A stretch of DNA of 64,000 nt from assembly GCA_000729835.1 (NCBI GenBank), contig JFHB01000092.1:48497-112496 (forward strand), written 5' to 3'. This DNA is from Atkinsonella hypoxylon. Taxonomy: Eukaryota; Ascomycota; Sordariomycetes; Hypocreales; Clavicipitaceae. Positions within the stretch are counted from its first letter, which is position 1, and each line of letters begins with the position of its first letter. The notes under the pieces are model-generated. The model saw nothing but the letters and a program-made list of their open reading frames with translations. It did not search any database and was not told where the DNA came from. The translations under genes were made by a program, and so were the position numbers. This document shows, piece after piece, positions 45,001-56,398 of the stretch.

Positions 45001-46750
45001 ACGAGGCTCAACCTGATACTACGTCGTCTTGATCGGACGAGAGACATTGCACCCCAGCACCTGGGACTCGGGACGCACTAATAGGTATGCGACCAATGGA
45101 TTGTTACTCGATCAGGGCCAAATGATAGCTGCATGGCAAGCGATTGATGTCTCACTTAGCAAGGAAGTGTCCGCTGATGACTCTCAGCTTAGCGGCCGCG
45201 ATTGCGGAGCCCGATAAAACATGTCTGAATAGGCCGCTGGAAACAATCAGTGCATTCCTACGCTCGAGTCAAATCCACTCAAGATCTAATAACAATAGCT
45301 CTATTCCGTAATGCGTGGGCAGAGAAATAATGGAGCTGGTCGACAAGGCTAGCCTGCGCGAGGAGAAAAGGGTATCGTCCTGCGAACAGATCGAGGTCGT
45401 GAAACGGACAGGAAGCGAAGGCCCACAATCAGCCGAGAAGAAGAATTCTGTGTCTGGACGGAGCACGGAAAATAGAGAATATGAAGTTTGCGACTTTGTT
45501 AGTCTATATAGTCGATATTGCTGGTCAGCGAAATATCTGGCCCCTCGTCGGTTGACAACACAAGGCTTCGCTAATTCCACATTCATGTACTTCTTCGGCC
45601 TTGCAGGAGCAGGAGTCGACTTGGGTCTGAGCTGAGGAAATAAACAGCACTAGCATTGCATTCGGTGCGACAAATATGCAGAATGCCTCGACACGTTGCT
45701 GAGCACCCCTGCAGCCGCCCAAGGCGTCTAGATTCATCTGCTTTAGATGGCACGAAGGCATGATTGCTAGTATGCCATGGGCTGTTTAACAAGACCAAAC
45801 CTTCTGGTTGACTGGTTGAGACGAAATAGCATGTGCCGAAACGATTGACCCCAATGGCAGGGTCTAATACTTTGGAGCACAACCATTGGCAGCTTAATCG
45901 AGTGCCTTCTCGAGACAGTTTTGAAATCACCGTCGAAGGCTGCATATGCACAAGCATACCAGCTAGGCCAAGCAAAGATGGAATGGGCACGTGGAGGACA
46001 GACTTAGTGATGGGTCTCCACAAGCATAGTTAGCCATTGCTGTCCTCAGTCAGACCCGTTCGTGTATGTATTTTTGATCACCTCGTAACTTAACTGATGG
46101 TCAAACTTGACAGCATGCGACAGAGCGAATCAATTGCTCAACCCGGGGGGGAAGGAGGGACACGTGCTATGCAGGTTCATGCGGGGTGAAGGATGAAGTA
46201 CGGAGTACTCCGTAGAAGAGGCAAGACAGACTGGGCTAGACCGCCTAGGCAACAAGTAAGCTCATCGGTGTCGCCGTCTGTCTTTGTCGTGTCACTAGTT
46301 ATTGTGCGTTGTGCGACATGGTGACGCACGTGGCGCACTGTGCATTTGGATGGTGAGGCGTGGAGAGAAACAGTGTTTCTGAAAATCATGCACCGTGATT
46401 TCTTTTCTCGACCGAAAGACGCAAAAGCAAAAGAAGGCAAGAAGTGCAGCGAGCGAACCAGCGTGCCTGAGTGGCACAGGCCCCCACTGTTTGTCTGGAG
46501 ACCAATACATGAATTCAAATGTTCTCATAGTCAGCTGCCATTCGCCCGGACATGGCAGGGGCAGCATGAGACAGAGGCAGAGAGAGAGCAGTAGGCCAAA
46601 TCTGAAGCTCTCTCGCACTGCACGCAGCAGAGCAAGCAGAAGTAGAGAAAGTAGAGAAGTAGACGAAGCGCAGAGGACGACAGCAGAGATACACACATCC
46701 ATTGCTGCACATACACACATACACTTGCTTGGCTTAGACACCTAGGTAGG
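42004..46750. other. Gene-poor region of 4.7 kb
   Basis: No ORF with a recognisable family on either strand. It contains several TACTCCGTA/TACGGAGTA words (42946, 43147, and a 16-bp palindrome at 46199), a ten-T run near 42412, and a TACATACATACCTAGGTATGTA stretch near 44320. The plus-strand 106-codon frame at 45315-45635 is open but not supported. The right end may already be promoter for the transcription factor gene. Confidence 0.4.
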
Positions 46751-47754
46751 ATGGCTCACCGAACCGACCGCTTGGCCGTCTGTCTCTACTTCAATAAATT
46801 GCTAATTTGTTCTTGGAGCAGCGATGGGGCGTCCTTGCCTGTTTGGGCATGGCGGATCTAGCAGAAGTTACCACCAAACGCTGCCCCCGTCAGCAACCCT
46901 TCCCTCCCCCAAGCCATGGTCGCCACCAAGTCGCCCGTCGCCTCTGTCTTCAACCAGTCTCGTCTGGCGCTGGTTCTCGTTTGCCGGGCCTGGTCGTTTT
47001 CTTCTTGTACGACCCAACACTCCCTCTCCCCCGCCCCCAGTCAATAGAAGAATCCAGCCAGGCAGGCCGTCGCCCATTTTTCGCCGTTCTCATCTCACGG
47101 TTTCTCGACGGACTACTACACTCCTTCCTTCAATCAACATCATTAGCGTCCCACGTTCACGCCCGCGCGGCGACATCCTCAGCATTCTCAGCATTCTCAG
47201 CATCCTCGACGGCTTGACAGACAGGCGGACAATCTGCGCGCGTTCCCTTGTTATTCCGTGCTTCCATTGCGCCTTCCCCAGACTTTCTAAAACCCCCGAC
47301 TGTCCCCGCGTGAGGCCCGCTTCGAAAGGGCCGAATAACACCTGCAGGCCCAACAGCCACTCTGTTGCTCCCGCCCTTCTGCTCCCGCCCTTCTGCTGCC
47401 GCTCGAATCTGCTGCCGCTCACAAGCCACGCGAGAATTGCACCCGTCTGGAGTTGCACTCGTTGCTTTGATACTCGTCCCCGTAAATCTTAATTCGAGAT
47501 CTGGCATTTAGTTTTCTATTGACGTTTCATCGTTCATATCGATAAAATCTTCGCCTACCATTCGCTCCGTCTTCGTTAACCTTTGATCGTTTGCCACCTT
47601 CGTTGGTGACGATCACCAGGCGCCTGATCACGACCCGCACCACCGCACCACGAGGCGGTGCCTCTCAACTCGGGGCAAGAAAAACAAAAAAAAAAAAAAA
47701 TTCGAGGTTAACCGACTGTTCCACTTCTTCAGCGCCTTGAGTTTCGTGGTCACA
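46751..47754 (+). promoter_or_regulatory. Pyrimidine-rich promoter and leader of the transcription factor gene
   Basis: About 1 kb dominated by C and T (CCTTCCCTCCCCC, CTCCCGCCCTTCTGC present twice in tandem at about 47368-47395, CATTCTCAG three times at 47181-47205). It ends with a 16-A run at 47686-47700 about 50 bp before the start codon. Long C/T-rich leaders are common in fungal regulatory genes. The transcription start cannot be fixed from sequence. Confidence 0.45.
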
Positions 47755-49889
47755 ATGGCCCAAGCAGTCAAAAGGGCCTGCGACGCCTGCCATCGCCGCA
47801 AGGTCAAATGCGATGGGATTAATCCCTGCCGTAACTGCTCATCAGCTCAACTCTCATGCACATACAATGCCATTCCTCAAAAGAAGGGCCCCAAGGGCTC
47901 ACGAGCCAAGGTTATCAGTGAGCTGCGAGAGACGCAGCGGCAGACCAGCCTCTCCGCCAAGGTTCAAAACAGAATGAATGGCATCGCCTGTCCGTCCACA
48001 GGAGCATCCCTTGCCCCAACACCGGGCCTTCTCACCAGTGAATTGGTAAAGGACTGCGCTCAATTTTTCTTCGACAACTTGTATCCGCAAGCGCCCATTT
48101 TGGATCGACGTCAAATTGAGCAGCAAGTACTCTATATGGAACACAACCGGGATGCGTACTGCTTGATGACATCGCTCTGCGCCTTCATCATGCTCCAGCC
48201 AGGCATGTCCATGCCTGCCGGTGATCCTTACAACCTGGATATGGTTCCTGGAGCCAATATCGTGTCTAGCCAGCTTCTTCTGGAAGAGTGCTTGCGCGTC
48301 CGCAAAGGATATGAGTACCTTGACGCCATCACCTTGAACGCTGTTGCGACCAATTTTTTTCTTTTCGGCTGCTATTCCGGCCAAGAGATGCATGACAGGG
48401 CATGGTACTACTTGCGTGAGGCCACCACAATGATTCACATAGCCGGCATGAACAACGAGGAGCACTATATGCAGTTTGATGCCTCCGAGGCTGCACGGCG
48501 ACGACGTCTGTACTGGCTCATCTTCTCCACGGAACGTGCATACGCCATCCAGCGCCGACGACCCATTTCAATCCAGGCTACCATCAGTCTGCCAACTCTT
48601 GCTAATGACCCAACTGATCCACAGGCTCATCAGCTCAACAGCTTTATCATGCTCGTCAACATGTTCCAACCATTCGATGACGCCTTCACCGCCGTATGGA
48701 ACAAGACACGTGGCCAGTTTACCTCACAATATCTGAGTGGTTTGCAAAAGCAGCTGAATAACCTTGCGCAGACTTTTTCATGCCAGGACACAAATTTCCA
48801 GGATCTCCAAACCAATCAACAGTGGTTGAAGAACACTGTTTGGCAATTGACCAGTGGCTCGGTGAACAACGGGAACAACGATAACTCCATGTCATCCTTC
48901 CAGTATCCCATGAGCATGTCTCGAGAGCTCTTGGTCAACATGGCCTCTCAATTTCCAGTTCAGGCTGTCGATCTTCTCGGATCTGGCTTGGTAAGTGCTC
49001 ATAGCTCTACTGCTACTACTTAGAGGTTCGAACCCGCCTAATTTACGTTATGTAGATCGAGAAGGTCATGGAAATGTCGTTGTCTATGACTGAGTATCTC
49101 GCTGCACAACCCGCTTCTCGGGACCCATTTACAGTTGGCCCTCGCGAGCACTTGAATCAGATGCTTGCAATAATCGCCGTTGCCCGAAATGGGGACTATC
49201 GATTTTTGCCCTTGTTGATGAACAAGTTGGGTGAGGTGCTTCCCCGCATGACCAATCCTATGCTTCAAAACGCACCCGAGAACGCCAATCTTGCCAATAT
49301 TGACATTTTTGATGGCTTTGGCAATGCTGGTATGGCTCAACCCCCTCCACAGATGCATTTGCATATGGAGAATGATTACGAAAGGAAGTTTTCCGTGGAA
49401 GAGTGCGAGAAGGAGTATGCCATGGATATGGCGAGCACCACTCCTGAATCAGCGACGCACTCCAACCACTCCAACCACTCCAACGGCTCTCCACCAATGG
49501 GACAACAAAGCTCGTCTGACATGGGGAGCTCCTTTGTTAGCTCACCGGGCATGGTGTCACCGGGAATGGATTATCCTCATACTATGAATGGCTTCATACC
49601 TGACATAGTGATGAGTCCCATGAGCAACCCTGGACAAACGAACAATATGCCGCATGGCCAGCACATAGGCCACGATGGCATGGCGCAACGGATGAATGGA
49701 ATGGGGTCACATAATATACGACCGCAAGGGATGAACACGATGAATTCTCTCGGCGGCATGAACCAATTACCGCAGAGACAAGATAACTTTCACATGCAAG
49801 GTCAAACGCATATAGGAGGGTTCCAAAACCTCCCAAGAGCCAACTCGGATGGCGGCAGCTCAATGGTTGCCATGAACGCCTTGTATTAA
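47755..49889 (+). CDS. Zn2Cys6 fungal transcription factor
   Basis: Two exons (47755-48990, 49056-49889; 65-bp intron) give 689 residues. The Zn2Cys6 binuclear cluster has all six cysteines at residues 9, 12, 19, 25, 28 and 35 (ACDACHRRKVKCDG, PCRNC). The linker NAIPQKKGPKGSRAKVI follows. A fungal-specific transcription factor (middle homology) domain covers about 110-420, with SGQEMHDRAWYYLREA and RRRLYWLIFSTERAYAIQRRRP. The C-terminal 190 residues are Met/Asn/Gly/Gln-rich, with HSNHSNHSN, a plausible activation region. The start is taken at MAQAVKR because the upstream in-frame codons lack an ATG. The layout resembles regulators of sugar metabolism, but I cannot name the target pathway. No metabolic gene cluster is next to it. 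Confidence 0.9.
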
Positions 49890-50765
49890 CCAGTACTGTC
49901 ATACCTTGTCTAGTTCGGCTCTCGGCATTATGTCTTCGCATAAATCACGACTACATCTTCGTTGCGTCCGGTACGACGAAAGGCCGTAACAAATACCCAA
50001 TGTAACTCGCTCTACCATTATTTCCTTTGTCAATGCATCATCCCTTTCGTCAAGGCTCGACCATGATGCAAGAGCCATTACGATATCTGGACTCAAACGT
50101 TGGCCCTCATCTGACGGTGCAACAAGAGCCTCAGCGCCAAGTGAGCACAAAGCATCCTTGTCCTAGCATCGGAGCTAATTGACTCGCATGTGTGTTGCGC
50201 TATTACCTTTCATCCTTCAAGCACAGATGCTTGATTGTGTTATTACTATATCATATTTCATTTTTAAACGGAGAAATTGGGCGAAATGCCTTGTGTGTCA
50301 TTCGGAGCTTGCAAAAGCGATGGCGGCGTCGAATACGGCTTAATTCATTTTATCGCAGCTTGAAATTTGGATGTTTCCCTTTTTTTTTGTTTTTTTTTTT
50401 TCCCAATATTCTTCTCTTATCATGTTTATGTGGAACGACATTATTGGTGACTGAATGGGGAAGTACCGTGTTGGTATGTGGGCTTGTCTGGCTTGGAACT
50501 ATTGTCCACTTTTGGATAGCCAGCAAAATAGCAATCGATTGCATTATGCATGGCCTTGATTGGAACGCCCGGAGCGATAAATGTTCTTCAATTTTGCGCT
50601 CTGACGGATGTGAAAATAACAAAAGTGGGCCAGAGTCAAAAGGGGTATTTCCACAGCTACCTATATCACTCCCTGTCCAAGCCCTCCCCGTCAATATATA
50701 CACATATAGATATAGATGCAAGCTATCGAGTAGAAGAGCGCCTTTACTAGTTCCTACCCGAACGA
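49890..50765. other. Convergent 3' intergenic region
   Basis: Contains a T-rich run at 50382-50401. An open frame on the plus strand (50192-50839) runs through it but has no domain and is mostly out of context, so it is not called. Confidence 0.4.
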
Positions 50766-52528
50766 TTACATCCCAGCAAGAATTTCCAGCCTCCCCGCAT
50801 ACAGACTCATCATATGCGCCACTGGATCTCCATATATAACACCCCGTAGCTCTTCCTCCTTGCACGTCACGGCCACGACGCCCTCGCGCAGCCGCTCCTT
50901 TACAGTCTTGTAGTCCGTCGCCAGGGCCCGCGGATCAGCTGTTCTCAAGATAACTATCTTGCCTGCGTGGCTCAGCGTTGCGGGGGGGACCTTCCACTCT
51001 GGATGGCGGTGTCTACCTTTTCTCCTGGAGTCGCGGGGCAGTACCGTGGGAGGAGGTTTGGTCAGGAGCTCCAAGAGACTCTTCACGTAGGCCTTTTCTG
51101 CCCGGGCGACGGGGTCGCCTTCGTTGACGAAACTTAGGAACAGGCTCCTCTTGAGGTGTCGTCCGGGCGGTTTCTCGAGCGGAAGCAGACTGATTGGCGG
51201 GGCACCAAATGTCACGCAGTGTATTCGCTTGAAGTACCCAGCCAGGATGGTCAATTCGCTCTCTGCCGACTTGGTCTCGCTTTGCATGTGGCTGTATAGT
51301 AGAGCGGCGACAGCACCGCCGGCTGAGTGGCCTGTCATGAGGAGCGAGTGGCCTGCTCGGGAGGGATCTTCCTTGAGGAGTTGCCGAAGCCGAGCGGCGA
51401 CGGGCTTGATCATCTTGCGGGCTGTAGAGAGGAAGCCTGCGTGACAGAGGTTCGCGGGGTCGTCCAGGAAATTTGTGGGCGGAGACGGGGCCGTGTTCAG
51501 GTTGACTGCCCAGTCTGAGAAGGAGGCGGTGCCGCGGATGGCGAAGACGATGGTTGAGGCGCGGTCCATGGAGACGGACTTGATGCGCATTGCTTTGGTG
51601 CCGCTTAGGAGGGAGGACGAGATGTGGGCGTCGCGCTCGTGTGGGCGGGGGGTTGAGTAGACGCGGTGGGAGTATTGGGCTGCTAGGTCGAGGAGGTGCC
51701 ACGCGGATGTGTGCCTGTGAGTTTGTAAGCGGTCTTTGGACTCAAACTGAGGGTTTGATGATGATGATGATGTCTGTTGGTGCTGGCTTACAATCGGAGC
51801 CGAGGCAACGTTGGGGGAAGTTTCGAGTTGGCATACAACTCTACTTTGGAGAAATAATTCCCTTTCATGACTGAAGTAGCTATATGGAATGTTTGAGAAG
51901 GGTGGTTTCTCTTGTCCTGTTGGTCTGGAAATGACCTTCTAGCTTTCCTTGTGACTGCGCGATTCACTTGGACCTTGACATCCTGCGGCGGTGGATGGTA
52001 GGCAACCAAGCTTCTGGGACTGGGCTCTTGGCACTGGAAAAGATTGATCTCGTGGCCGGAGAGACTCTCGTGGTCTATGAGGGTCACTACATTGTCAAGC
52101 CGATGTTTGATGTCGTTGTATGTAGCGTTTGCAACGGCACCTGAGTTGGCGGCGCGTCTTTGAAAGGTAGTTGCATCGAGGTCTTGTGCGACATGAACCG
52201 CGGGCTCGGACGAGCAGCCCCGTCGGTACTGCCGTGGTGGACTGGTGGATTGTGCATTTGGAAGAGGGAGAGGTAAGCGGTCCTGGCTGTGTCGAGGACA
52301 TGCTCGTTGGTGATTGTATGCTGTATGGCTGAATGGCGATTGGGTGATGGAGGGGTGGTGAGAATGGACTTGATTCTGGCCTGGATAAGCGGGTGCGTAC
52401 TGGGAAAGCTGATTCGGAGGTGGTAGCGATGGCGTCGATGAGATGTATACGTTTGGAGGCGACGTTGGCGAGGCGCGCTTGAGGTTGGGGCGTGCCGGTC
52501 TGTTGGAGTTGGATGTAAACCATCCCAT
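50766..52528 (-). CDS. Class 3 lipase (alpha/beta hydrolase) with long disordered N-terminus
   Basis: Two exons, 52528-51792 and 51714-50766, with a 77-bp intron (GTAAGC donor) that contains a run of ATC/GAT triplets. The spliced length is 561 residues. The first 240 residues are Pro/Ser/Gln/His-rich and low complexity. The junction gives HTSAWHLLDLAAQYSHRVY. The Lipase_3 domain then shows STIVFAIRGTASFSDWAVN, the nucleophile elbow LLMTGHSAGGAVAALLY (GHSAG), FGAPPISLLP and NEGDPVARAEKAYV, containing the Asp. A histidine near the end (GDPVAHMMSLY) fits the third catalytic residue. No signal peptide is visible, so it is probably intracellular, perhaps on lipid droplets or vacuole-associated. 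Substrate is unknown. Confidence 0.87.
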
Positions 52529-54265
52529 GATGGCGGGCTTTCACATGAGACGGGTGACTGAAGCCGGTTTCTGCCCTGGGGACGGATAAGCGAGGGTTTT
52601 TTTTTTTTTTTTTTCCTGCTGCAAACTGCATTGGTCTGCGGATTTTAAGAAGAGCAGGTCAGAGGCTTATGTGGTCATGTTCATGCTCCGTCCGGTCATT
52701 CAATATCCGTCAACTATCGTCGGAACCTCAACGCGCCCTTGGAGGCGCCCTGGCTGGCTTCGGGACCGGCCAATGTGATTCGCAGCCATAAACGCCGCGG
52801 CTCACGCCCTTGACGGGCCAGAACGCCGCAGGGACGTGGTGGTGCACCCACATCGCTATAAATACAAACCGGGTACTTGCGTCTTCTGAGGGCAAGTATA
52901 TAGCAGGTGCCATCACCACCCGACTAAAAGCCTGACTGACTATCTATCTATCTAATTTCTTAACTAATGAATGAATGAAGACAGTAAATATGTAATATCT
53001 AATGCAATAATTCATGCAGTATTGAATATGTCAATCCATATTGCAAGTGTTAGTAGCTGGGAGGGAGAATGAGCTCTGAAAAGCGCTAAGAGAAGTGGGT
53101 CATTTTAGCAGGGGAAGTGGCCCAGTCAGTCAAGTCAGGTGGGAAACTTTGCGTCCCTGGGATGAACTGCAAGTTTCCTCTTATGTGATTGGCTTACGTC
53201 CTGCGTTTCATGACCGTCAAAGGGAGTGGCTGCAGCCCGTTTTGACCTGGCCAGATCAAGCCGGGGCTTCAGCACGAGATGCAATCAGAAGGTAAATGTG
53301 CAGCGTGGCAGAGGCTTTTGATTTTCTAGCTGTCGATGTGATTGTTGTTGAAGTTGGGCCAGTTGTGTCCCAAGGTCAAAGGTAAACTCGCCATGGAGCT
53401 GATGTCTGGGGGTACCCAGACTACATTAGTTACATGACTGACTGAATCACAGGCCAGTTGCCACGCGACGGTGGAGCTTACTTGCAGGGGAATTGCTGAG
53501 GCGGCAACAGAAGTCCAGCTTCGTCCGGAAGACTATGAAGACGTGACGGATTGGAAGATGGTGGGCTTTCGATATCGCCTGTGATCTTTTGGTAGGCAGG
53601 ACTTCTCGATATGGCCTTATCATGTTGACAGCACATTGCTTCAGTTGCTGGAGAGGAGCAAAGGTTCACCTGACCCTGTTATCAACACGGGTTTGTATGA
53701 AGTTTACTTGAAATTTATGGTTCAATAGCTGACAAGGCGTGTCAGTCTTGTCAAACGCCTCTGATCTTGCGAATTAAGGCAACCCAGCGGTCACTGCCGA
53801 AGTAGGAGTAACTAAACACGCAGCAGTGATTTTTTGATCATGCAGTAGAAATAAGCCTGAAGGGAAAATCTGGGCCCTTCAGAAGGGAGGTTCTCAGTTG
53901 TTTGTTTTCCTTCATGATGGAGATGGGCATTTGTCGAATCCAGTATAGAAGATGTATCGCCGCCATGTGCGCTTTGGCAGTGGCAGAAGGATGCGTTTTC
54001 TAACACACACCCCATAATCCATCAAATTAACGCTTACTACTCCGTACTCGTGCCACGTCCCACTTTTTTTGGCACAGGAATCCGGGCCTATAGTCACCCC
54101 ACGTGCAACGGTAGAGCACACACTACGCCTTTCTTCACGGAACAGCATTAGTCCGCAAAGAGAGATGGCGAAAGCCAGGTTTGCTGTCATATTAACGAAA
54201 TTTCTCGATGGTCGCAACCAGCACGAATCTTTACCAGCACACACTTCCATCGCACGACCGTCAGG
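52529..54265. other. Intergenic, 1.7 kb, between two divergent genes
   Basis: No supported gene. It includes a poly(T) run at 52598-52615, a CTATCTATCTATCTAAT repeat at 52938, and one TACTCCGTA joined to the arm-like word TACTCGTGCCACGTCCCAC at 54038-54063. It contains the promoters of the lipase and BBP genes. Minus-strand ORFs at 53812-54661 overlap the BBP exon and are judged spurious. Confidence 0.4.
54045..54075 (+). repeat. Partial copy of the inverted-repeat arm
   Basis: TACTCGTGCCACGTCCCAC at 54045-54063 is identical over 19 bp to the reverse complement of 21575-21593. The next 10 bp are close (TTTTTTTGGC against TTATATTGGC), then similarity fades. It lies about 200 bp before the BBP start codon, a distance similar to that of the full element before glutaredoxin. 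Confidence 0.65.
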
Positions 54266-56398
54266 ATGTCTTGGCGAAATCAAGGCATCACTGGCTCTAA
54301 CAATATACCTTTGGGAAAGCGCCGCTTTGGTGGTGACGATGAGCCAACCCAAGAAACCGATGTAAAGCGTGGTCGCGACCCTGAGCCACGCAGCGAGGCA
54401 GATGGTCCTCGACAGAGGAAGAAGCGCAACCGATGGGGCGATGCATCCGAAAATAAGGCTGCAGGCCTCATGGGGCTTCCCACTGCCATCATGTCCAACA
54501 TGACAAGTGAACAGTTGGAGGCGTACACGCTTCATCTGCGTATCGAAGAAATCAGTCAGAAGCTGCGCATCGACGATGTTGTGCCTGCCGACGGTGACAG
54601 GTGAGTGCCTCCCCTTCCTCTGTATGTTTTCCGTCGTTACGGGGCTAACTTGTGAATACACAGGTCGCCATCACCGGCTCCTCAATACGATAACCATGGC
54701 AGACGTATCAACACCCGAGAATACCGTTACCGCAAAAAGCTCGAAGACGAGCGCCACAAGCTGGTTGAGAAGGCTATGAAGACGATTCCTAACTACCATC
54801 CTCCACAGGACTACCGCAGGCCCACGAAGACCCAGGAAAAGGTCTACGTGCCTGTGAATGACTATCCGGAAATCAACTTCAGTATGATTGCTAACCCTCC
54901 TAACCCTAACCAATACTTCTGTTTCTTCTCCCCTATAATTATGCGCCCTCTTCCGAGTTTGATCAGTATCGCAGCGACCTTGTGGAGGTGCTTTGAGATA
55001 CCTGGTCCTTCGTCGAATGGGCGTCAAGGCGTTTCCCTCTCCTGCTCCTTTGTAAATCACCTGGCTGTGATGATAATCTTCAGATACTAACACTTAGCTT
55101 CCTTCCCTTTCAAGTTGGCTTACTTATCGGACCCCGTGGTAACACACTCAAGAAGATGGAGACTGAATCTGGGGCCAAGATTGCCATTCGAGGCAAGGGT
55201 TCTGTGAAGGAAGGCAAAGGACGCTCGGATGCTGCTCACTCAAGCAACCAGGAAGAGGATCTTCACTGTCTTATCATGGCCGACACTGAGGAAAAGATTA
55301 ACAAGGCAAAACAGCTCATTCACAACGTCATTGAAATGGTAAATTATTCTTCTAGCATCTGTTGACTTGTATTTCCATGCCAACCTCAGATCCATTCGTA
55401 CTGACGCGTTCTTTCCCGTTTCAGGCTGCATCCATTCCCGAGGGGCAAAATGAGCACAAGAGGAACCAGCTCCGCGAACTTGCTGCTCTGAACGGTACGC
55501 TTCGAGATGATGAGAACCAAGCCTGCCAAAATTGTGGCAAAATCGGTCATCGCAAGTATGATTGTCCCGAACGCCAAAACTATACAGCCAGCATCATTTG
55601 CCGTGTCTGCGGTAATGCTGGACATATGGCGCGTGACTGTCCTGATCGTCAGAGAGGAGCAAGTTGGCGAAATGATGGCGCTCGCCCCGCTGGTAAGATT
55701 GGCGGTGGCGACGCTGTTGATCGTGAAATGGAGGCATGTTCCCCTTCCCAGCGCAAAGCTTTCTTTCTTATGCGCTGTATACTAATTTTCTTTATCAGCA
55801 ACTCATGCAAGAACTTGGTGGAACCTCTGGCCCTGCAGCTCGAATTGAAGCCGGCCCTGGTGGTGATCGTGAGAGCGCACCAGACGTGAAACCGTGGCAA
55901 CGTGGCCCGACTGGTGGACCTGCACCATGGCGAACCCGTAATCAAGATTCAAATGATGGCGAATCTCGAGGATCTGGCGGTTCTGCTCCGCCATGGGCTC
56001 GTGATCGCAACCGTGGCTACGACAATCATGGGGACAGAGACAGGGACCGAGACCGCGACCGCGACAATCACTACAACAACCAGGCTTATGGTTCTTCTGG
56101 CTCATCGGCGCCCCCGTGGCAACAGCACCACCAACACCAGCACACTGCTTCTGGAAATCAGAATGGCTATGCTGGTTATGCTGGTTATGCTGGTTATGCT
56201 CCACCTCCTGGCATGGGCGCACCTCCCGGTCTTCCGCAATCTGGCGCTGGACTTGCAGCTCCCCCGGGGCTCGCTGGTGTCAACGCTTTGATTCAACAAT
56301 ATGCTGGAGCTCCTCCACCACCCCCATCTGGAGACGCGCCGCCGCCTCCTCCCCCCCCTCCCGGTACCCAGCCGCCTCCGCCTCCTCCTGGAGCTTGA
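54266..56398 (+). CDS. bbp: Branchpoint-binding protein BBP/SF1 (includes a GC-AG intron)
   Basis: Early splicing factor that recognises the intron branch site together with U2AF. Five exons: 54266-54600, 54664-54881, 55115-55338, 55425-55733 and 55799-56398, giving 561 residues. In order: a basic N-terminal U2AF-contact motif (RKKRNRWGD), a helix-hairpin region, the SPSP motif that is phosphorylated in SF1, and the KH-QUA2 domain (GLLIGPRGNTLKKME to IHNVIEM). Two CCHC zinc knuckles follow (CQNCGKIGHRKYDC, CRVCGNAGHMARDC), then a Gly/Pro-rich tail with RDRDRDRD and runs of Pro. Intron 4 (55734-55798) starts with GC, since no GT joins DREME to QLMQELGG in frame. Intron 2 is 233 bp, with a perfect TACTAAC branch site near 55085. 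Confidence 0.93.

Noticed and set aside
41789..46023. Possible biosynthetic or defence gene cluster around the Zn2Cys6 regulator
   Set aside because: No polyketide synthase, NRPS, terpene, P450 or transporter gene is present nearby. The neighbours are housekeeping genes.
46824..47492. Pro/Ser-rich plus-strand frame of 222 codons
   Set aside because: Biased composition reflects the C-rich leader of the transcription factor gene. No ATG context or domain supports it.
50192..50839. Plus-strand 215-codon frame after the transcription factor gene
   Set aside because: Crosses a T-rich run read as Phe and overlaps the 3' end of the lipase gene on the other strand. No domain.
53912..54661. Minus-strand 249-codon frame opposite BBP exon 1
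   Set aside because: Antisense shadow of a well-supported exon with no family similarity.
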